DNA of 64,000 nt. Source: Paraburkholderia sp. BL25I1N1 (GTDB lineage Bacteria > Pseudomonadota > Gammaproteobacteria > Burkholderiales > Burkholderiaceae). Numbering within the stretch: position 1 is the first letter of the stretch; each line of letters opens with the position of its first letter. Under the pieces are notes generated by a model. It worked only from the letters and a program-made list of their open reading frames with translations, was not told the origin of the DNA and made no database searches. Where the stretch lies: positions 186,001 to 250,000 of the forward strand of contig NZ_PVZB01000009.1 in the NCBI RefSeq assembly GCF_003002025.1, given 5' to 3'. Position numbers and translations under genes: made by a program. Below are positions 55,275 through 64,000 of this stretch, one piece after another.

Positions 55275-56390
55275 TTACTTGACGTTCGCACCGACCGCTT
55301 CATCCCAGTGCTTTGTGATGGTGTCCTTGTACGCGTCCTGTTGCGAGAGCGTCGGGAACACCACGTTCTTGTAGGCCGACGGCGGCGGCAGTTTGTCGAG
55401 CAGCGCTTGCGGCACTTTCTTGCCGCTCACCAATTCGTTGTAGCGCATCGGATGGCAATAGCCCTTCAGCCAGCCGATCTGGCCTTCGTCGGAGTACAGG
55501 TATTCCATCCACAGCTTGGCTGCGTTCGGATGCGGCGCATAAGCGCTGATTGCCTGCACGTACACGCCGGCGACCACACCCGTTTTCGGAATCACCACAT
55601 TCACCTTCGGATTGCCCTTGAGCGTGTCGCGGTCGGCCAGCGCGTTGTAGTCCCAACGCACGATGATCGGCGTGGTGCCTTGCGCGAGCGAAGCCGCCTT
55701 GCCGATCACCGGCACGAAGTTGCCGCTCTTGTTCAGGTTGGCGAAATACGTGAGGCCGGCCTGACCGGCCTTGCTTGCATCGCCCTTGCTTTGCGACAGA
55801 CCGGCGGCGTACACGGCCTGGATCGCCTGATTGGCCGAGCGCGGGTCGCCCGCCAGCGAGACGGCGTTCTTGTAGTCCGGCTTGAGCAGATCGCTCCAGT
55901 CGGACGGCGCCTTGTCGATCATGTCGGCATTGACTTCGAAAGCGAGCACACCATAGTAATCGCCATACCAATAACCGTCGGCATCCTTCGACTCTTTCGG
56001 GATCGAGTTCCACGAGGCGACCTTGTACGGCTGCAGCAGCCCTTCAGCTTTCGCGGACGGACCGAACGACAGGCCCACGTCGATCACGTCGGGCGCCTGC
56101 GGCCCCTTGTTGCCCTTGTTAGCCTTGATGGCTTCGACTTCGTCGCCCGAACCCGCATCCGGATTCAGTTCGTTGATCTTGATGCCGTACTTCTTCTGAA
56201 AGCCGGCGACCAGTTCGCCGTAGTTGCACCAGTCGTGCGGCAGCGCGATCACGGTGAGTTGGCCTTCCTGCTTGGCTGCGGCGATCAGTGCGTCGAGCGG
56301 CGCGGCCGAAGCGCTGCTGCTAGCGCCGGCGGCGGCGACACCCGCAACGGCCGACATCGAAAGTATGCGAGCTAACGCGGTGCGGTTCAT
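55275..56390 (-). CDS. ABC transporter periplasmic substrate-binding protein
   Basis: A 371-residue binding protein of the PotD/AfuA type. The signal peptide (MNRTALARILSMSAVAGVAA, cleavage near ASAAP) is followed by LTVIALPHDWCNYGELVAGF, an Ala/Gly-bracketed GSGDEVEAIKANKGN segment and WYGDYYGVLAFEVN. Paired with two permeases, an ATPase and a glycerophosphodiester phosphodiesterase, it may bind a phosphodiester or its alcohol. The start at 56390 has a GGGAACGACT leader; an upstream frame extension is not plausible. Confidence 0.9.
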   Translation of the reverse strand: MNRTALARILSMSAVAGVAAAGASSSASAAPLDALIAAAKQEGQLTVIALPHDWCNYGELVAGFQKKYGIKINELNPDAGSGDEVEAIKANKGNKGPQAPDVIDVGLSFGPSAKAEGLLQPYKVASWNSIPKESKDADGYWYGDYYGVLAFEVNADMIDKAPSDWSDLLKPDYKNAVSLAGDPRSANQAIQAVYAAGLSQSKGDASKAGQAGLTYFANLNKSGNFVPVIGKAASLAQGTTPIIVRWDYNALADRDTLKGNPKVNVVIPKTGVVAGVYVQAISAYAPHPNAAKLWMEYLYSDEGQIGWLKGYCHPMRYNELVSGKKVPQALLDKLPPPSAYKNVVFPTLSQQDAYKDTITKHWDEAVGANVK

Positions 56391-56498
56391 AGTCGTTCCC
56401 CATCCTCTGCCGAAATTGCTACGTTTGGAAAATTTCTGGTTCGAACTTCGGAGCGCGCGCCTCTGCAAGTTCGCACTTGCGCGCCCGCGCCATGTCGC

Positions 56499-57287
56499 TC
56501 AGGCCGGGTTGGCCGGCACTGGGAACATGTCGTGTCGCAGTGTATCGATGCGATCTGTACAAATCATGTCGACGCCCCATTGCGCGAGCAGTTGCGCGCG
56601 CGCCGGTTCGTTGACGGTGTAGGCCAGCACGCGCAGGCCGGCGCAGTGAACCTCCGCGACCAGCCGCTCGGTGAGATAGCGTTGGTTCGCGTGAAATGAC
56701 ACACAGTCCAGTTCACGCACGATGCGCAGCCAGTCGTCAGGAATTTCGTCGAACAGCATGCCGCGTTGCACGGACGGCGCCGCGTCGCGCGCTGCGGCGA
56801 GCGCCTCGAACGAAAACGACGACAGCAGCGGCGGTGTCTTCTGTCCTTGCCACAAGGTCAGCGCGCCGCGCGCCACCAGCGTGCCGGTGATCTCGTCGCG
56901 GCCCGGACACGGCTTGATTTCGATGTTGGCCGCAATGCCGTCGCGCGCGCAGCGTTCGGCCGCCTCGGCAAGCGTCGGCAACCGCGTGCCGGCGAATTGC
57001 GGTCCGTACCAAGAGCCGGCGTCGAGCGTCGCCAGCTGCTGCCATGTGTGTTCGGCGGCGGCACCACGACCGTTGGTGGTGCGCTCGAGCGTGTCGTCGT
57101 GCAGCAGGAAGAGCTGGTTGTCGGCGGATAGCTTGGCGTCGAATTCGACCATGCGGTAGCCATAACGCACGCAGGCGTCGAAACCGGCGAGAGTGTTTTC
57201 CGGCGCCAGCGTGCCGCCGCAGCGATGGGCGGCCAGTCGCGGATAAGGCCAGTCTGCGGATAAGGTGCGATTAATCCCGTTTCCCAC
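56499..57287 (-). CDS. ugpQ: Glycerophosphodiester phosphodiesterase
   Basis: A 262-residue cytoplasmic GDPD hydrolysing glycerophosphodiesters to glycerol-3-phosphate and an alcohol. Motifs are AAHRCGGTLAPENTLAGF (catalytic His, Glu), VEFDAKLSADNQLFLLHDDT, and NIEIKPCPG; the usual HRG is HRC here. The frame opens with GTG at 57287. It is the first gene of the ABC transporter operon and divergent from a DeoR-family regulator, so the operon probably supplies glycerol-3-phosphate from imported or internal phosphodiesters. Confidence 0.9.
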   Translation of the reverse strand: MGNGINRTLSADWPYPRLAAHRCGGTLAPENTLAGFDACVRYGYRMVEFDAKLSADNQLFLLHDDTLERTTNGRGAAAEHTWQQLATLDAGSWYGPQFAGTRLPTLAEAAERCARDGIAANIEIKPCPGRDEITGTLVARGALTLWQGQKTPPLLSSFSFEALAAARDAAPSVQRGMLFDEIPDDWLRIVRELDCVSFHANQRYLTERLVAEVHCAGLRVLAYTVNEPARAQLLAQWGVDMICTDRIDTLRHDMFPVPANPA

Positions 57288-57598
57288 GTCTCGTTACCTT
57301 TCAGATAGAGCGGGTTGACCATGCTCTCGACACGTTCCCGGCCGTCACCACCGCCTCGGCCATCATGATGGCATGCGCGGACTTCAGTTCCTTTCCGAAC
57401 ATTTGATGTTCGAATAGACTGCGCGCTTCGATCTGCGAAGGCTAAGTTGAAATACACAAACTTGCAAGCTGCCAAAAAAATACAACACAATTCGTCTAAA
57501 GTAGTAGGCTTGACATCGTCCGGACACACATTCGTGACCACGATGTCGCAGTTAAATACAGGCTGAACCAACGCGCGTACGCATCCAGGGAAAAATGA
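57288..57598. other. GDPD-DeoR divergent regulatory region
   Basis: About 310 bp between the divergent phosphodiesterase operon and the regulator. It contains a perfect palindrome (57396-57412) and an AT-rich tract around 57470-57500. Promoters were not assigned individually. Confidence 0.5.
57396..57412. promoter_or_regulatory. Candidate DeoR/GlpR-type operator
   Basis: CGAACAT-TTG-ATGTTCG, perfect 7-bp arms. The half-site ATGTTCG is the one known for E. coli GlpR operators, but there the half-sites are in the opposite order (ATGTTCG...CGAACAT). Its place between the divergent regulator and phosphodiesterase genes supports a role as operator. Confidence 0.55.
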
Positions 57599-58369
57599 AT
57601 GTGGCAGGAAGACCGTCATCAGAGAATTCGCGCGTTGCTGTCCACGCTGCAACGCGTGTCCACGGAACGCATCATGGCGGACCTCGGGGTATCGCGCGAA
57701 ACCGTGCGGCGCGACCTGCTCGATCTCGAAGCGCTCGGTGAATTGCGGCGCGTGCACGGCGGCGCGATCAAGCCCGCCGACGAAGCGCCGATCGCCGAAC
57801 GCGCCCACATGCGCGTCAAATCCAAAACGGCGATTGCGAAGGCGGCCACGGGTTTGATCGCGAGCGGCCAGACGCTGTTCATCGACGCCGGCACCACCAC
57901 CGCCGCGCTGGCCGAAGAATTGGCGAAGCTCGCCAACCTCACCATCGTCACTAATTCGATCGACGTCGCACTGAAGATGCGCGGCGCGGTCGATCAGACC
58001 GAAGCCGCCAACGAAGTCATCCTGCTCGGCGGCTCGATCAGCGACCGCGCCATGGCAACCACCGGCGCGACCACCGTGCTCGACATCCAGCGCTATCGCG
58101 CGGACCTCGCGCTGCTGTCGCCGGTCGGCGTCGACCACCGGCATGGCGCAACCAATTACGATCACGCCGAAACCGAAGTGGCGCGCGCCATGGTCGCCAA
58201 CGCGGACCGCGTGGTGATCCTCGCCGACTACAGCAAGATCGGTCAGCGCAGCCGTATCTCGTACTGCCCGGTCGATCGCATCGACGTGCTCGTCACCAAC
58301 AAAAAAGCGGCCGAAGCCGCCGATTTCGCATCGCTGAAAAAGAAGCTCGAAGAGATCGTGCTTGCTTAG
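57599..58369 (+). CDS. DeoR/GlpR-family transcriptional regulator
   Basis: A 256-residue regulator: N-terminal DeoR helix-turn-helix (RIRALLSTLQRVSTERIMAD, GVSRETVRRDLLDLEALGEL, RRVHGGA) and a sugar-phosphate-binding domain with the typical FIDAGTTTAALAEELA and LADYSKIGQRSR. Effectors of this family are phosphorylated polyols or sugars, so glycerol-3-phosphate is plausible given the adjacent phosphodiesterase. The ATG at 57599 has AGGGA upstream. Confidence 0.92.
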   Translation: MWQEDRHQRIRALLSTLQRVSTERIMADLGVSRETVRRDLLDLEALGELRRVHGGAIKPADEAPIAERAHMRVKSKTAIAKAATGLIASGQTLFIDAGTTTAALAEELAKLANLTIVTNSIDVALKMRGAVDQTEAANEVILLGGSISDRAMATTGATTVLDIQRYRADLALLSPVGVDHRHGATNYDHAETEVARAMVANADRVVILADYSKIGQRSRISYCPVDRIDVLVTNKKAAEAADFASLKKKLEEIVLA

Positions 58370-58393
58370 GGTTTGGGTCGGGAGACTCGAGCG

Positions 58394-60061
58394 TTATTCC
58401 TTCACGTGCATCGTATCGAGCGAACGCTTGCGCAAGCGCGTGTCGTGCAACGCGCCGGCTGCGTCGAGTACCGGATAGGCGGTCGAACAGAACAGTGAAT
58501 TGAGCCGCTTCATGTCGCTGATCAGATCGAGATGCAGCGCACTTGTCTCGATGCTTCGCAAGGTTTGTCCGGTAAGCCGGTCCAGATGCCGGTAGGAATA
58601 GGCGCGCTCCAGATCGCGAAAGCGCTCCTTCTCCGCGAGCAGGCGCTCGGCGCAACGCAGATCGTTATTCAGAAACACCGACAGGCCAAGCTGCAGATTG
58701 CTGACGAGCCGCGCCTGCAAGTCGTCCAGTTCGCCCAGCCCTTCTTCCGAAAACGACAGGCGATGAGCGATCTTCTTTTCCTCGATGTCGCCCACGATCC
58801 GCTCGATGATGTCGCCCGCATGCTCCAGGTTGATCGTCAATGAAATGATGTCGGTCCAGCGGCGGCTGTCGGCCTCGTCGAGTTGCTCGCGCGAGATCAG
58901 CGTCAGATAGGATTTGACGGCGGCGTAGAGCTCATCCACGTCGTCGTCCATGCGGACCGTTTCGCGCGCTTTGTCGAGATTGTTGTGATGGATCAGATCC
59001 GCGACATTGTCGAGCATGGATCGCACGATGTCGCCGATCCGCAGCACCTCGCGTGAGGCATGCGCGAGCGCGAGCGTCGGCGTGGACAGCGCGGTGGCAT
59101 CCAGATGGAGCGGCCGCAACTCACCGCCCGGCACCGGCCGGTCGGGCAACACCCGCGCGCAGATACGCGCCACCGGGTCGATCAGCGACAGGCACGCGCA
59201 GCAGCGCAGCGTGTTGTAGATCAGGTGGAAGCCGACCGTGGCTTCACGCGGATTGGCGATCAGTACCGGCAAACCCCGTGCGAGCAGCGAAGTGAACGGC
59301 AGGATCAGCAGTGCGCCGGCCAGCTTGAACGCAAAGCTGCCCAAAGCAAGACGCCGCGCCGCCGCGTTTTGCGCGACGGTGCCGAGCAGCGCGAGCAGGC
59401 CGCTGCCGAGATTCGCGCCGATCACGAGGCACAGCGCGACCTTCAGCGAAATCACGCCAGACGAGGCAAGTGTTGCGGTGAGCAACACGGCGGCGAGGCT
59501 CGAATAGGACAGCATGGCGAACCCGGCGCCGACCAGTGCGTCGAGCATGGTGTCGCCGGTCAACGCACCGAACATGACGCGCACGCCGGCGCCGTGCATC
59601 ATCGGCTGCGCGGCTTCGACGATCAGACGCAGCGCCAGCAGGATCAAACCGAGGCCGATCAACGTGCGGCCGGCCTGGCCGAGACGGGTTTGCTTGCGTG
59701 ACAGGAACAGCGGCACGCCGAGCAGAATCAGGATCGGCGACAACCAGGATAGGTCGAGCGTGAGAATCCGCGCCATCAATGCGGTGCCGACGTCTGCGCC
59801 GAGCATGATCGCGAGGCCACTGGTGAGCGGCAACAATCCCTGCGCCGCGAACGATGTGACGATCACCGCGGTGGCATTGCTACTCTGCACAAGACTCGTA
59901 ACGCCGACACCCGAGAGAAAGGCCCGCCCGCGGCTACTGGTGCTGCGTCCCAGCACACTGCGCAGGTCGGCGCCGAGGACTCGCAGGATGCCGGTGCGCA
60001 CAATATGCGAACCCCACACGAGGAGTGCCACACCGGCCAGAAGGTTTAGGAGAATCAACAT
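58394..60061 (-). CDS. Na/Pi cotransporter family protein with PhoU-like domain
   Basis: A 555-residue protein. The N-terminal half has two inverted Na/Pi cotransporter repeats with the QSSNATAVIVTSFAAQGLL motif and the second-repeat LSYSSLAAVLLTATLASSG, across about eight membrane helices. The C-terminal part (about 340-540) is PhoU-like and helical (IGDIVRSMLDNVADLIHHNN). Such proteins may import or export phosphate. ATGs 3, 6 and 10 codons upstream are possible starts. Upstream AT-rich sequence separates it from the divergent HAD gene. Confidence 0.88.
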   Translation of the reverse strand: MLILLNLLAGVALLVWGSHIVRTGILRVLGADLRSVLGRSTSSRGRAFLSGVGVTSLVQSSNATAVIVTSFAAQGLLPLTSGLAIMLGADVGTALMARILTLDLSWLSPILILLGVPLFLSRKQTRLGQAGRTLIGLGLILLALRLIVEAAQPMMHGAGVRVMFGALTGDTMLDALVGAGFAMLSYSSLAAVLLTATLASSGVISLKVALCLVIGANLGSGLLALLGTVAQNAAARRLALGSFAFKLAGALLILPFTSLLARGLPVLIANPREATVGFHLIYNTLRCCACLSLIDPVARICARVLPDRPVPGGELRPLHLDATALSTPTLALAHASREVLRIGDIVRSMLDNVADLIHHNNLDKARETVRMDDDVDELYAAVKSYLTLISREQLDEADSRRWTDIISLTINLEHAGDIIERIVGDIEEKKIAHRLSFSEEGLGELDDLQARLVSNLQLGLSVFLNNDLRCAERLLAEKERFRDLERAYSYRHLDRLTGQTLRSIETSALHLDLISDMKRLNSLFCSTAYPVLDAAGALHDTRLRKRSLDTMHVKE

Positions 60062-60279
60062 AAGGCACTGCGCATCCATTCCTGCTGCCATGACCCGAAC
60101 CGCATGCCGCGCGAACCGGCACCCGGGGCGTATGACAGTAGTGTTGCATATTTTTGCCTTATTGTAATTTTGTGCTTTTAAATATAGGCTCGGGTAAAGC
60201 TGTGGATTGCTGTGTGCCGGCTCATGGTCAGTCATGCGGCGACTCCTGCCACTCGACCACCTAACCACGGGAACGCTGG

Positions 60280-60969
60280 ATGAGCCGCAACCTTGCGCTG
60301 TTCGACCTGGATCACACTTTGCTGCCGCTGGATAGCGATCAGGCGTGGGCCCACTTCATTGCCGGATTGGGGATAGAAGGCGCCGCGCGGCACGCGCAGG
60401 AAATCGACGACTACTACCAGCAGTACGTGGCCGGCACGCTCGACATGGCCGCTTATCTGAACTACACACTGGCGCCGCTTGCCCGCCACTCGCGCGAGCA
60501 ACTGGACATGTGGCATGAGCAGTTCATGCAGCAGGTGATTGCGCCGGCCATCCTGCCGGCAGCGCGCGCGCTCGTACAACGGCATCTGGATGCGGGCGAT
60601 CTTTGCTGCATCGTCACCGCCACCAATGTGTTCATCACGGAGCCGATCGGCAAGGCGCTCGGTTTCGAGCATCTGCTGGGAATCGAACTTGACACCGAAG
60701 ACGGCGATCCGCTGGCGCGCTATACAGGGATGGCGGTCGGCATACCCACCTTCCGCGAAGGCAAGATCACGCGCACCGAGAGCTGGCTGGCCTCGCTCGG
60801 ACACCGTCTGCAGGATTTCCCGCAGAGCTGGTTCTACAGCGATTCGATTAACGACGTGCCGTTGATGGAGCGCGTCACGAATCCGGTCGCGACCAATCCT
60901 GATACGCGTTTGCGCGCCATTGCCACGGAACGCGGCTGGCCGGTGATCGAACTGTTTGACCGAGCCTGA
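60280..60969 (+). CDS. HAD-superfamily hydrolase, IB subfamily
   Basis: A 229-residue HAD phosphatase related to phosphoserine phosphatase. Motif I LALFDLDHTLLPLDSD (two Asp), motif II IVTATNVF, and motif III with YSDSINDVPLMERVTNPVATNPD. The helical cap between motifs I and II is typical of subclass IB. Substrate is unknown; members of this group annotated in Burkholderia include histidinol-phosphatase-like enzymes. It is convergent with tauC. Confidence 0.9.
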   Translation: MSRNLALFDLDHTLLPLDSDQAWAHFIAGLGIEGAARHAQEIDDYYQQYVAGTLDMAAYLNYTLAPLARHSREQLDMWHEQFMQQVIAPAILPAARALVQRHLDAGDLCCIVTATNVFITEPIGKALGFEHLLGIELDTEDGDPLARYTGMAVGIPTFREGKITRTESWLASLGHRLQDFPQSWFYSDSINDVPLMERVTNPVATNPDTRLRAIATERGWPVIELFDRA

Positions 60970-60994
60970 GCGCTGACCGTGCGCGGCCTCTGCG

Positions 60995-61864
60995 TTATAC
61001 GCGCCCTTTCCAAGGCACGAGCCGCCGCTCCAATGCGCGCATGCCCAGATCGAACAGCCAGGCGATCAACCCGATCAGCACGATGCCCATCACCACCACG
61101 TCGGTACGTAGAAAGCTCGACGCGTTGAGCACCATCTGCCCCAGGCCCGCAGTGGCCGCGACCATTTCCGCGGCGACCAGCGTCGTCCAGCCGAAGCCGA
61201 TTGCAATGCGCAGGCCGGTGAGAATCTCCGGCAACGCCGCAGGCAAAACTACATGCCGCACGATCTGCGGGAAGCGGCCGCCCAGCGAATACGCCGCATG
61301 AATCTGCTCGATGGTGGCGCTGCGCACGCCGGCGCGCGCGGCCATGGCAATCGGCGCGAAGCAGGCAAGATAGATCACGACGATCTTCGCCGTTTCGTCG
61401 ATGCCGAACCAGATCACCACGAGCGGCAGATAAGCGAGCGGCGGCAACGGTCGATAGAACTCGAGCGGCGGATCGAGAAGGCCGCGCGCGACCCGGCTCA
61501 CGCCCATCAGGATACCGACCGGCACAGCCGTGAGCGCGGCCAAAGCAAACGCGCCGAACACGCGCAACGCGCTCCACGCGAGATGCTCCGAGAGCGGCAA
61601 GCCACCTTGAATGCGGCCGTGCCACGCATCGAGGAAGGCGCTCCATACCGCTTCGGGCGTCGGCAGAAATAGCGGCGGCAACCAATGCAGATGCGTGGCA
61701 AGCCACCACAATGCTGCAAGCGTCGCGACCGACAGCGCACTCAGTGCCGCAGTCGGACCTTCGCCCGGCAGACGCCAGCCGCGCACGGGCCGCCCGGTTT
61801 GCCGCGGCCGCTTGCTAGTCTGCGCGAGCGGCGCGTCACCCAAAGATTGACGCGAAGCCGTCAC
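60995..61864 (-). CDS. tauC: Taurine/sulfonate ABC transporter permease
   Basis: A 289-residue SsuC/TauC permease with six predicted helices and the EAA loop [27 protein letters not shown]. The GTG start overlaps the tauB stop as GTGA, so the genes are translationally coupled. A 35-residue basic N-terminus precedes the first helix. Confidence 0.92.
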   Translation of the reverse strand: MTASRQSLGDAPLAQTSKRPRQTGRPVRGWRLPGEGPTAALSALSVATLAALWWLATHLHWLPPLFLPTPEAVWSAFLDAWHGRIQGGLPLSEHLAWSALRVFGAFALAALTAVPVGILMGVSRVARGLLDPPLEFYRPLPPLAYLPLVVIWFGIDETAKIVVIYLACFAPIAMAARAGVRSATIEQIHAAYSLGGRFPQIVRHVVLPAALPEILTGLRIAIGFGWTTLVAAEMVAATAGLGQMVLNASSFLRTDVVVMGIVLIGLIAWLFDLGMRALERRLVPWKGRV

Positions 61865-62658
61865 GACACCACCTCGTCCCGATTGCGCTCATGCAGCCGA
61901 TGCACCAGCCGCTCGCGCCATTCGATGAAATCCGCCGACGACTTCACCGCGCGTGCATCGCGTGTCTGTAGAAAACGCCATGCGAACGGCAGGTCGTAGC
62001 TATCGGCGATGCGGCCCGGTCCCGGCGTCATGACGACGAGACGGGTCGCAAGAAAGAGCGCCTCTTCGACGCTATGCGTGATGAAAAACACTGTCTTGCG
62101 TGTGCGGCCCCAGACATCGAGCACGAGTTCCTGCATTGACTCGCGCGTCAGGGCGTCGAGCGCGCCCATCGGTTCGTCCATCAGCAGCACTTGCGGATCG
62201 CTGGCAAGCGCGCGGGCAATACCCACGCGCTGCTGCATGCCGCCCGACAACGCATAGACCCGCGAGCGTGCATGCTTCTCAAGTCCGACGAGTTTCAGCA
62301 TGTCGAGCGCGATGCGCTCGCGCTCCGCCTTCGGCACACGTTGAAAGCGCAAACCGAGTGCGACGTTGTCGAGCACATCGAGCCACGGCATCAACGCGTA
62401 CTTCTGGAACACGACGCCGCGGTCCGCGCCCGGTCCGAGCACAGGCTCACCATTCAATCTCACTTCACCTTCCGTCGGCGGGATAAAGCCGGCAATGCAA
62501 TTGAGCAAGGTCGTCTTGCCGCAACCCGACGCGCCCAGCGCGACCACGAACTCGCCGGCTTCAATCCGCAGATCGACGTCGGCGAGCGCGACATGCGGCG
62601 CCGTGCCGCGCGCGCCTTCATAGGCGACGTGCAGTCGCCGGATTTCAAGACCGCTCAT
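61861..62658 (-). CDS. tauB: Taurine/sulfonate ABC transporter ATP-binding protein
   Basis: A 265-residue ATPase: Walker [13 protein letters not shown], signature [16 protein letters not shown], Walker [13 protein letters not shown] and switch [15 protein letters not shown]. It belongs to the SsuB/TauB group and lies between tauA and tauC. Start at 62658 has GAGG eight bases upstream; a frame extension of ten codons is unlikely. Confidence 0.92.
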   Translation of the reverse strand: MSGLEIRRLHVAYEGARGTAPHVALADVDLRIEAGEFVVALGASGCGKTTLLNCIAGFIPPTEGEVRLNGEPVLGPGADRGVVFQKYALMPWLDVLDNVALGLRFQRVPKAERERIALDMLKLVGLEKHARSRVYALSGGMQQRVGIARALASDPQVLLMDEPMGALDALTRESMQELVLDVWGRTRKTVFFITHSVEEALFLATRLVVMTPGPGRIADSYDLPFAWRFLQTRDARAVKSSADFIEWRERLVHRLHERNRDEVVS

Positions 62659-62700
62659 CGCCCGGACCTCATGATGCCAATGGAACACGGTGCGCGACGA

Positions 62701-63723
62701 TCAATGCGCCGCGCGCTGCACGAACTGCGGATCGACGCCGGTCGAATAGTCGGCCAGCACGTTCTGGATCGTGCCTTGCGTCTTCAGAAACGCCGCGGTA
62801 GCGGCCAACGACTTCGCCGCGCCCGATTGCGCGCCGCCGCCGAGCCATGCATTCGAAGCCTGCTGCGACGGCGTTGGGAACGCGTATAGCGCGAGGCTCG
62901 CCGGCACCTCCTGCGCGTTCGCGCCGGACTCCTTGGCAACCGCCTCGACCTGCGGCGACGCTGCGGTCCATGCGGACGAGTGGTCGCGGTAACTGGCGTC
63001 GGTCGCGGCGAGCACCTTCACGAAGCGCGCGACGAACTCGGCGTTCTGACTAGCGAACTTGCGATCGACGACAAAGCCGTCGAAGGTCGCCTTGCCGGTC
63101 TGTTGCGCGACCTGCCCCGACGTGATGAGCACCTTGCCGTTTTTCTTGACCTTGGCCAGGACCGGGTCCCAGATATACGTCGCGTCGATGTCGCCGCGCT
63201 CCCACGCCGCCGCGACTTCAGGCGGGCGCAGGTTGACGATCTTGACGTCGGACGGATTCACGCCGGCGCTCTGCAACGCAACCAGCGTGTGAAAGTGCGA
63301 CGTCGATACGAACGGCACGCCGATCTTCTTGCCTTTGAGACCGGCGACGCTCGTTACATTGGAGCCGTCGCGTGCGACCAGCGCTTCGGCGTCGTTGATA
63401 TTGTCAAGAATCCAGAACAGCGAAATATCCACGCCCTGTGACAGACCCGCGGCGATCGGGCTCGAACCGGCTTCACCGAGTTGCACCGAACCGGAGGCCA
63501 GCGCGCGGATCACGTCGGCACCGCTGCCCAGCTTGCGGTAGGTGACTTTGTAGCCGGTGGCTTTCTCCACTTTACCGGTAGCCTGCGCGTAACGCCATGG
63601 CACCACCATGTCCTGATACGCGATCACGACCTCTTTGGTGTCGGCGTGCGCCACGCAAGCAAACGGCGCGGACAATGCGAGCAGCGTAGCGAACGCGGCA
63701 AGCGGACGGAGGATGCGGTTCAT
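62701..63723 (-). CDS. tauA: Taurine ABC transporter substrate-binding protein
   Basis: A 340-residue periplasmic binding protein with a clear signal peptide (cleavage near AHADTKEV). TauA-like segments include VVIAYQDMVVPWRYAQATGK, LGSGADVIRALASGSVQLGE and RPPEVAAAWERGDIDATYIW. With tauB and tauC it forms a complete importer for taurine or similar alkanesulfonates, a sulfur source under sulfate limitation. No tauD dioxygenase gene is in the window; it could lie beyond either flank. Confidence 0.93.
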   Translation of the reverse strand: MNRILRPLAAFATLLALSAPFACVAHADTKEVVIAYQDMVVPWRYAQATGKVEKATGYKVTYRKLGSGADVIRALASGSVQLGEAGSSPIAAGLSQGVDISLFWILDNINDAEALVARDGSNVTSVAGLKGKKIGVPFVSTSHFHTLVALQSAGVNPSDVKIVNLRPPEVAAAWERGDIDATYIWDPVLAKVKKNGKVLITSGQVAQQTGKATFDGFVVDRKFASQNAEFVARFVKVLAATDASYRDHSSAWTAASPQVEAVAKESGANAQEVPASLALYAFPTPSQQASNAWLGGGAQSGAAKSLAATAAFLKTQGTIQNVLADYSTGVDPQFVQRAAH

Positions 63724-64000
63724 CGGAAAGCCCCTTGAGCAGGTGTTGTTCGGGAGGCTTTCGACTATAGGCAGTTTGTTCGCGGCCGGTTCTAATTAAT
63801 CCGGCATTGCTAATCACGCTGTTTGAGCATTGCTTTTCACGTTCGGTTAGTTTGCGGCCACTGCTGCGACGGGCAGTCGGGCGGTTCCAGCGAATGATCG
63901 CGGATAGTGGCTTGTGTGCGCAAGCTGGCCGTTCGGCAGATTGACCCGCGCTCGACGCGGCGGGAATATCGTTGCGTCACTAAACCTTCGCATTCCTATG
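63724..64000. other. Region upstream of tauA to the window end
   Basis: About 277 bp. It should contain the tauA promoter, possibly with a CysB- or Cbl-type site, but none could be recognised. No ORF is supported. Confidence 0.4.

Overview
The window reads as a chromosomal segment of a beta-proteobacterium of the order Burkholderiales, most likely Paraburkholderia. Protein sequences, very GC-rich codon use and gene order (ctaC-ctaD-ctaG, secB-grxC-gpsA, gpmA-ctpA-moeB-PTS, gshA-gshB, amtB-glnK-ubiK-comM) all fit. This is inferred from family recognition only; no database search was run.

Left core region (1-22,700). An aa3-type cytochrome c oxidase locus (ctaC, ctaD, a small assembly protein, ctaG) is followed by a SAM methyltransferase, comF, trmL and a macrodomain gene, then the minus-strand run rhodanese-grxC-secB-gpsA, then gpmA, ctpA and moeB. 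A regulatory-type PTS (EIIA-Man, HPr, EI), the glutathione genes gshA and gshB, and a glnK-amtB pair with a sigma-54 promoter and an NtrC-like site complete it, with ubiK alongside.

Genomic island (about 22,808-43,859, 21 kb). It splits comM (YifB family): codons 1-33 lie at 22,709-22,807 and the rest at 43,860-45,362, and clean excision would restore the frame. It carries a large serine recombinase (probable integrase), a small serine resolvase, a ColE2-like replication protein and an AlpA-like regulator. Its cargo looks defensive: a type IIG restriction-modification enzyme, a SIR2-HerA pair, an XRE-fused dynamin-like GTPase, a KptA-type RNA 2'-phosphotransferase, a DUF1828/DUF1829 gene with a partner, and unknowns. 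The most unusual part is about 1 kb (26,383-27,357) without credible ORFs but packed with perfect stem-loops. Five or more of these have GNRA tetraloops when read on the minus strand, which points to a large structured RNA beside a divergent gene of unknown function. The island's right part also holds six palindromes built on GTGTCC...GGACAC, and there is a roughly 200-bp MITE-like element.

Right core region (45,363-64,000). A lipoprotein, a TlpA-like thioredoxin, the C4-dicarboxylate system dctB-dctD-dctA (with a sigma-54 promoter and candidate DctD sites before dctA), and a polyamine/iron-type ABC transporter in one operon with a glycerophosphodiester phosphodiesterase, facing a DeoR-family regulator across a palindromic operator. 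Then a Na/Pi cotransporter-like protein, a HAD hydrolase and the taurine importer tauABC. No tRNA, rRNA or CRISPR array was seen.
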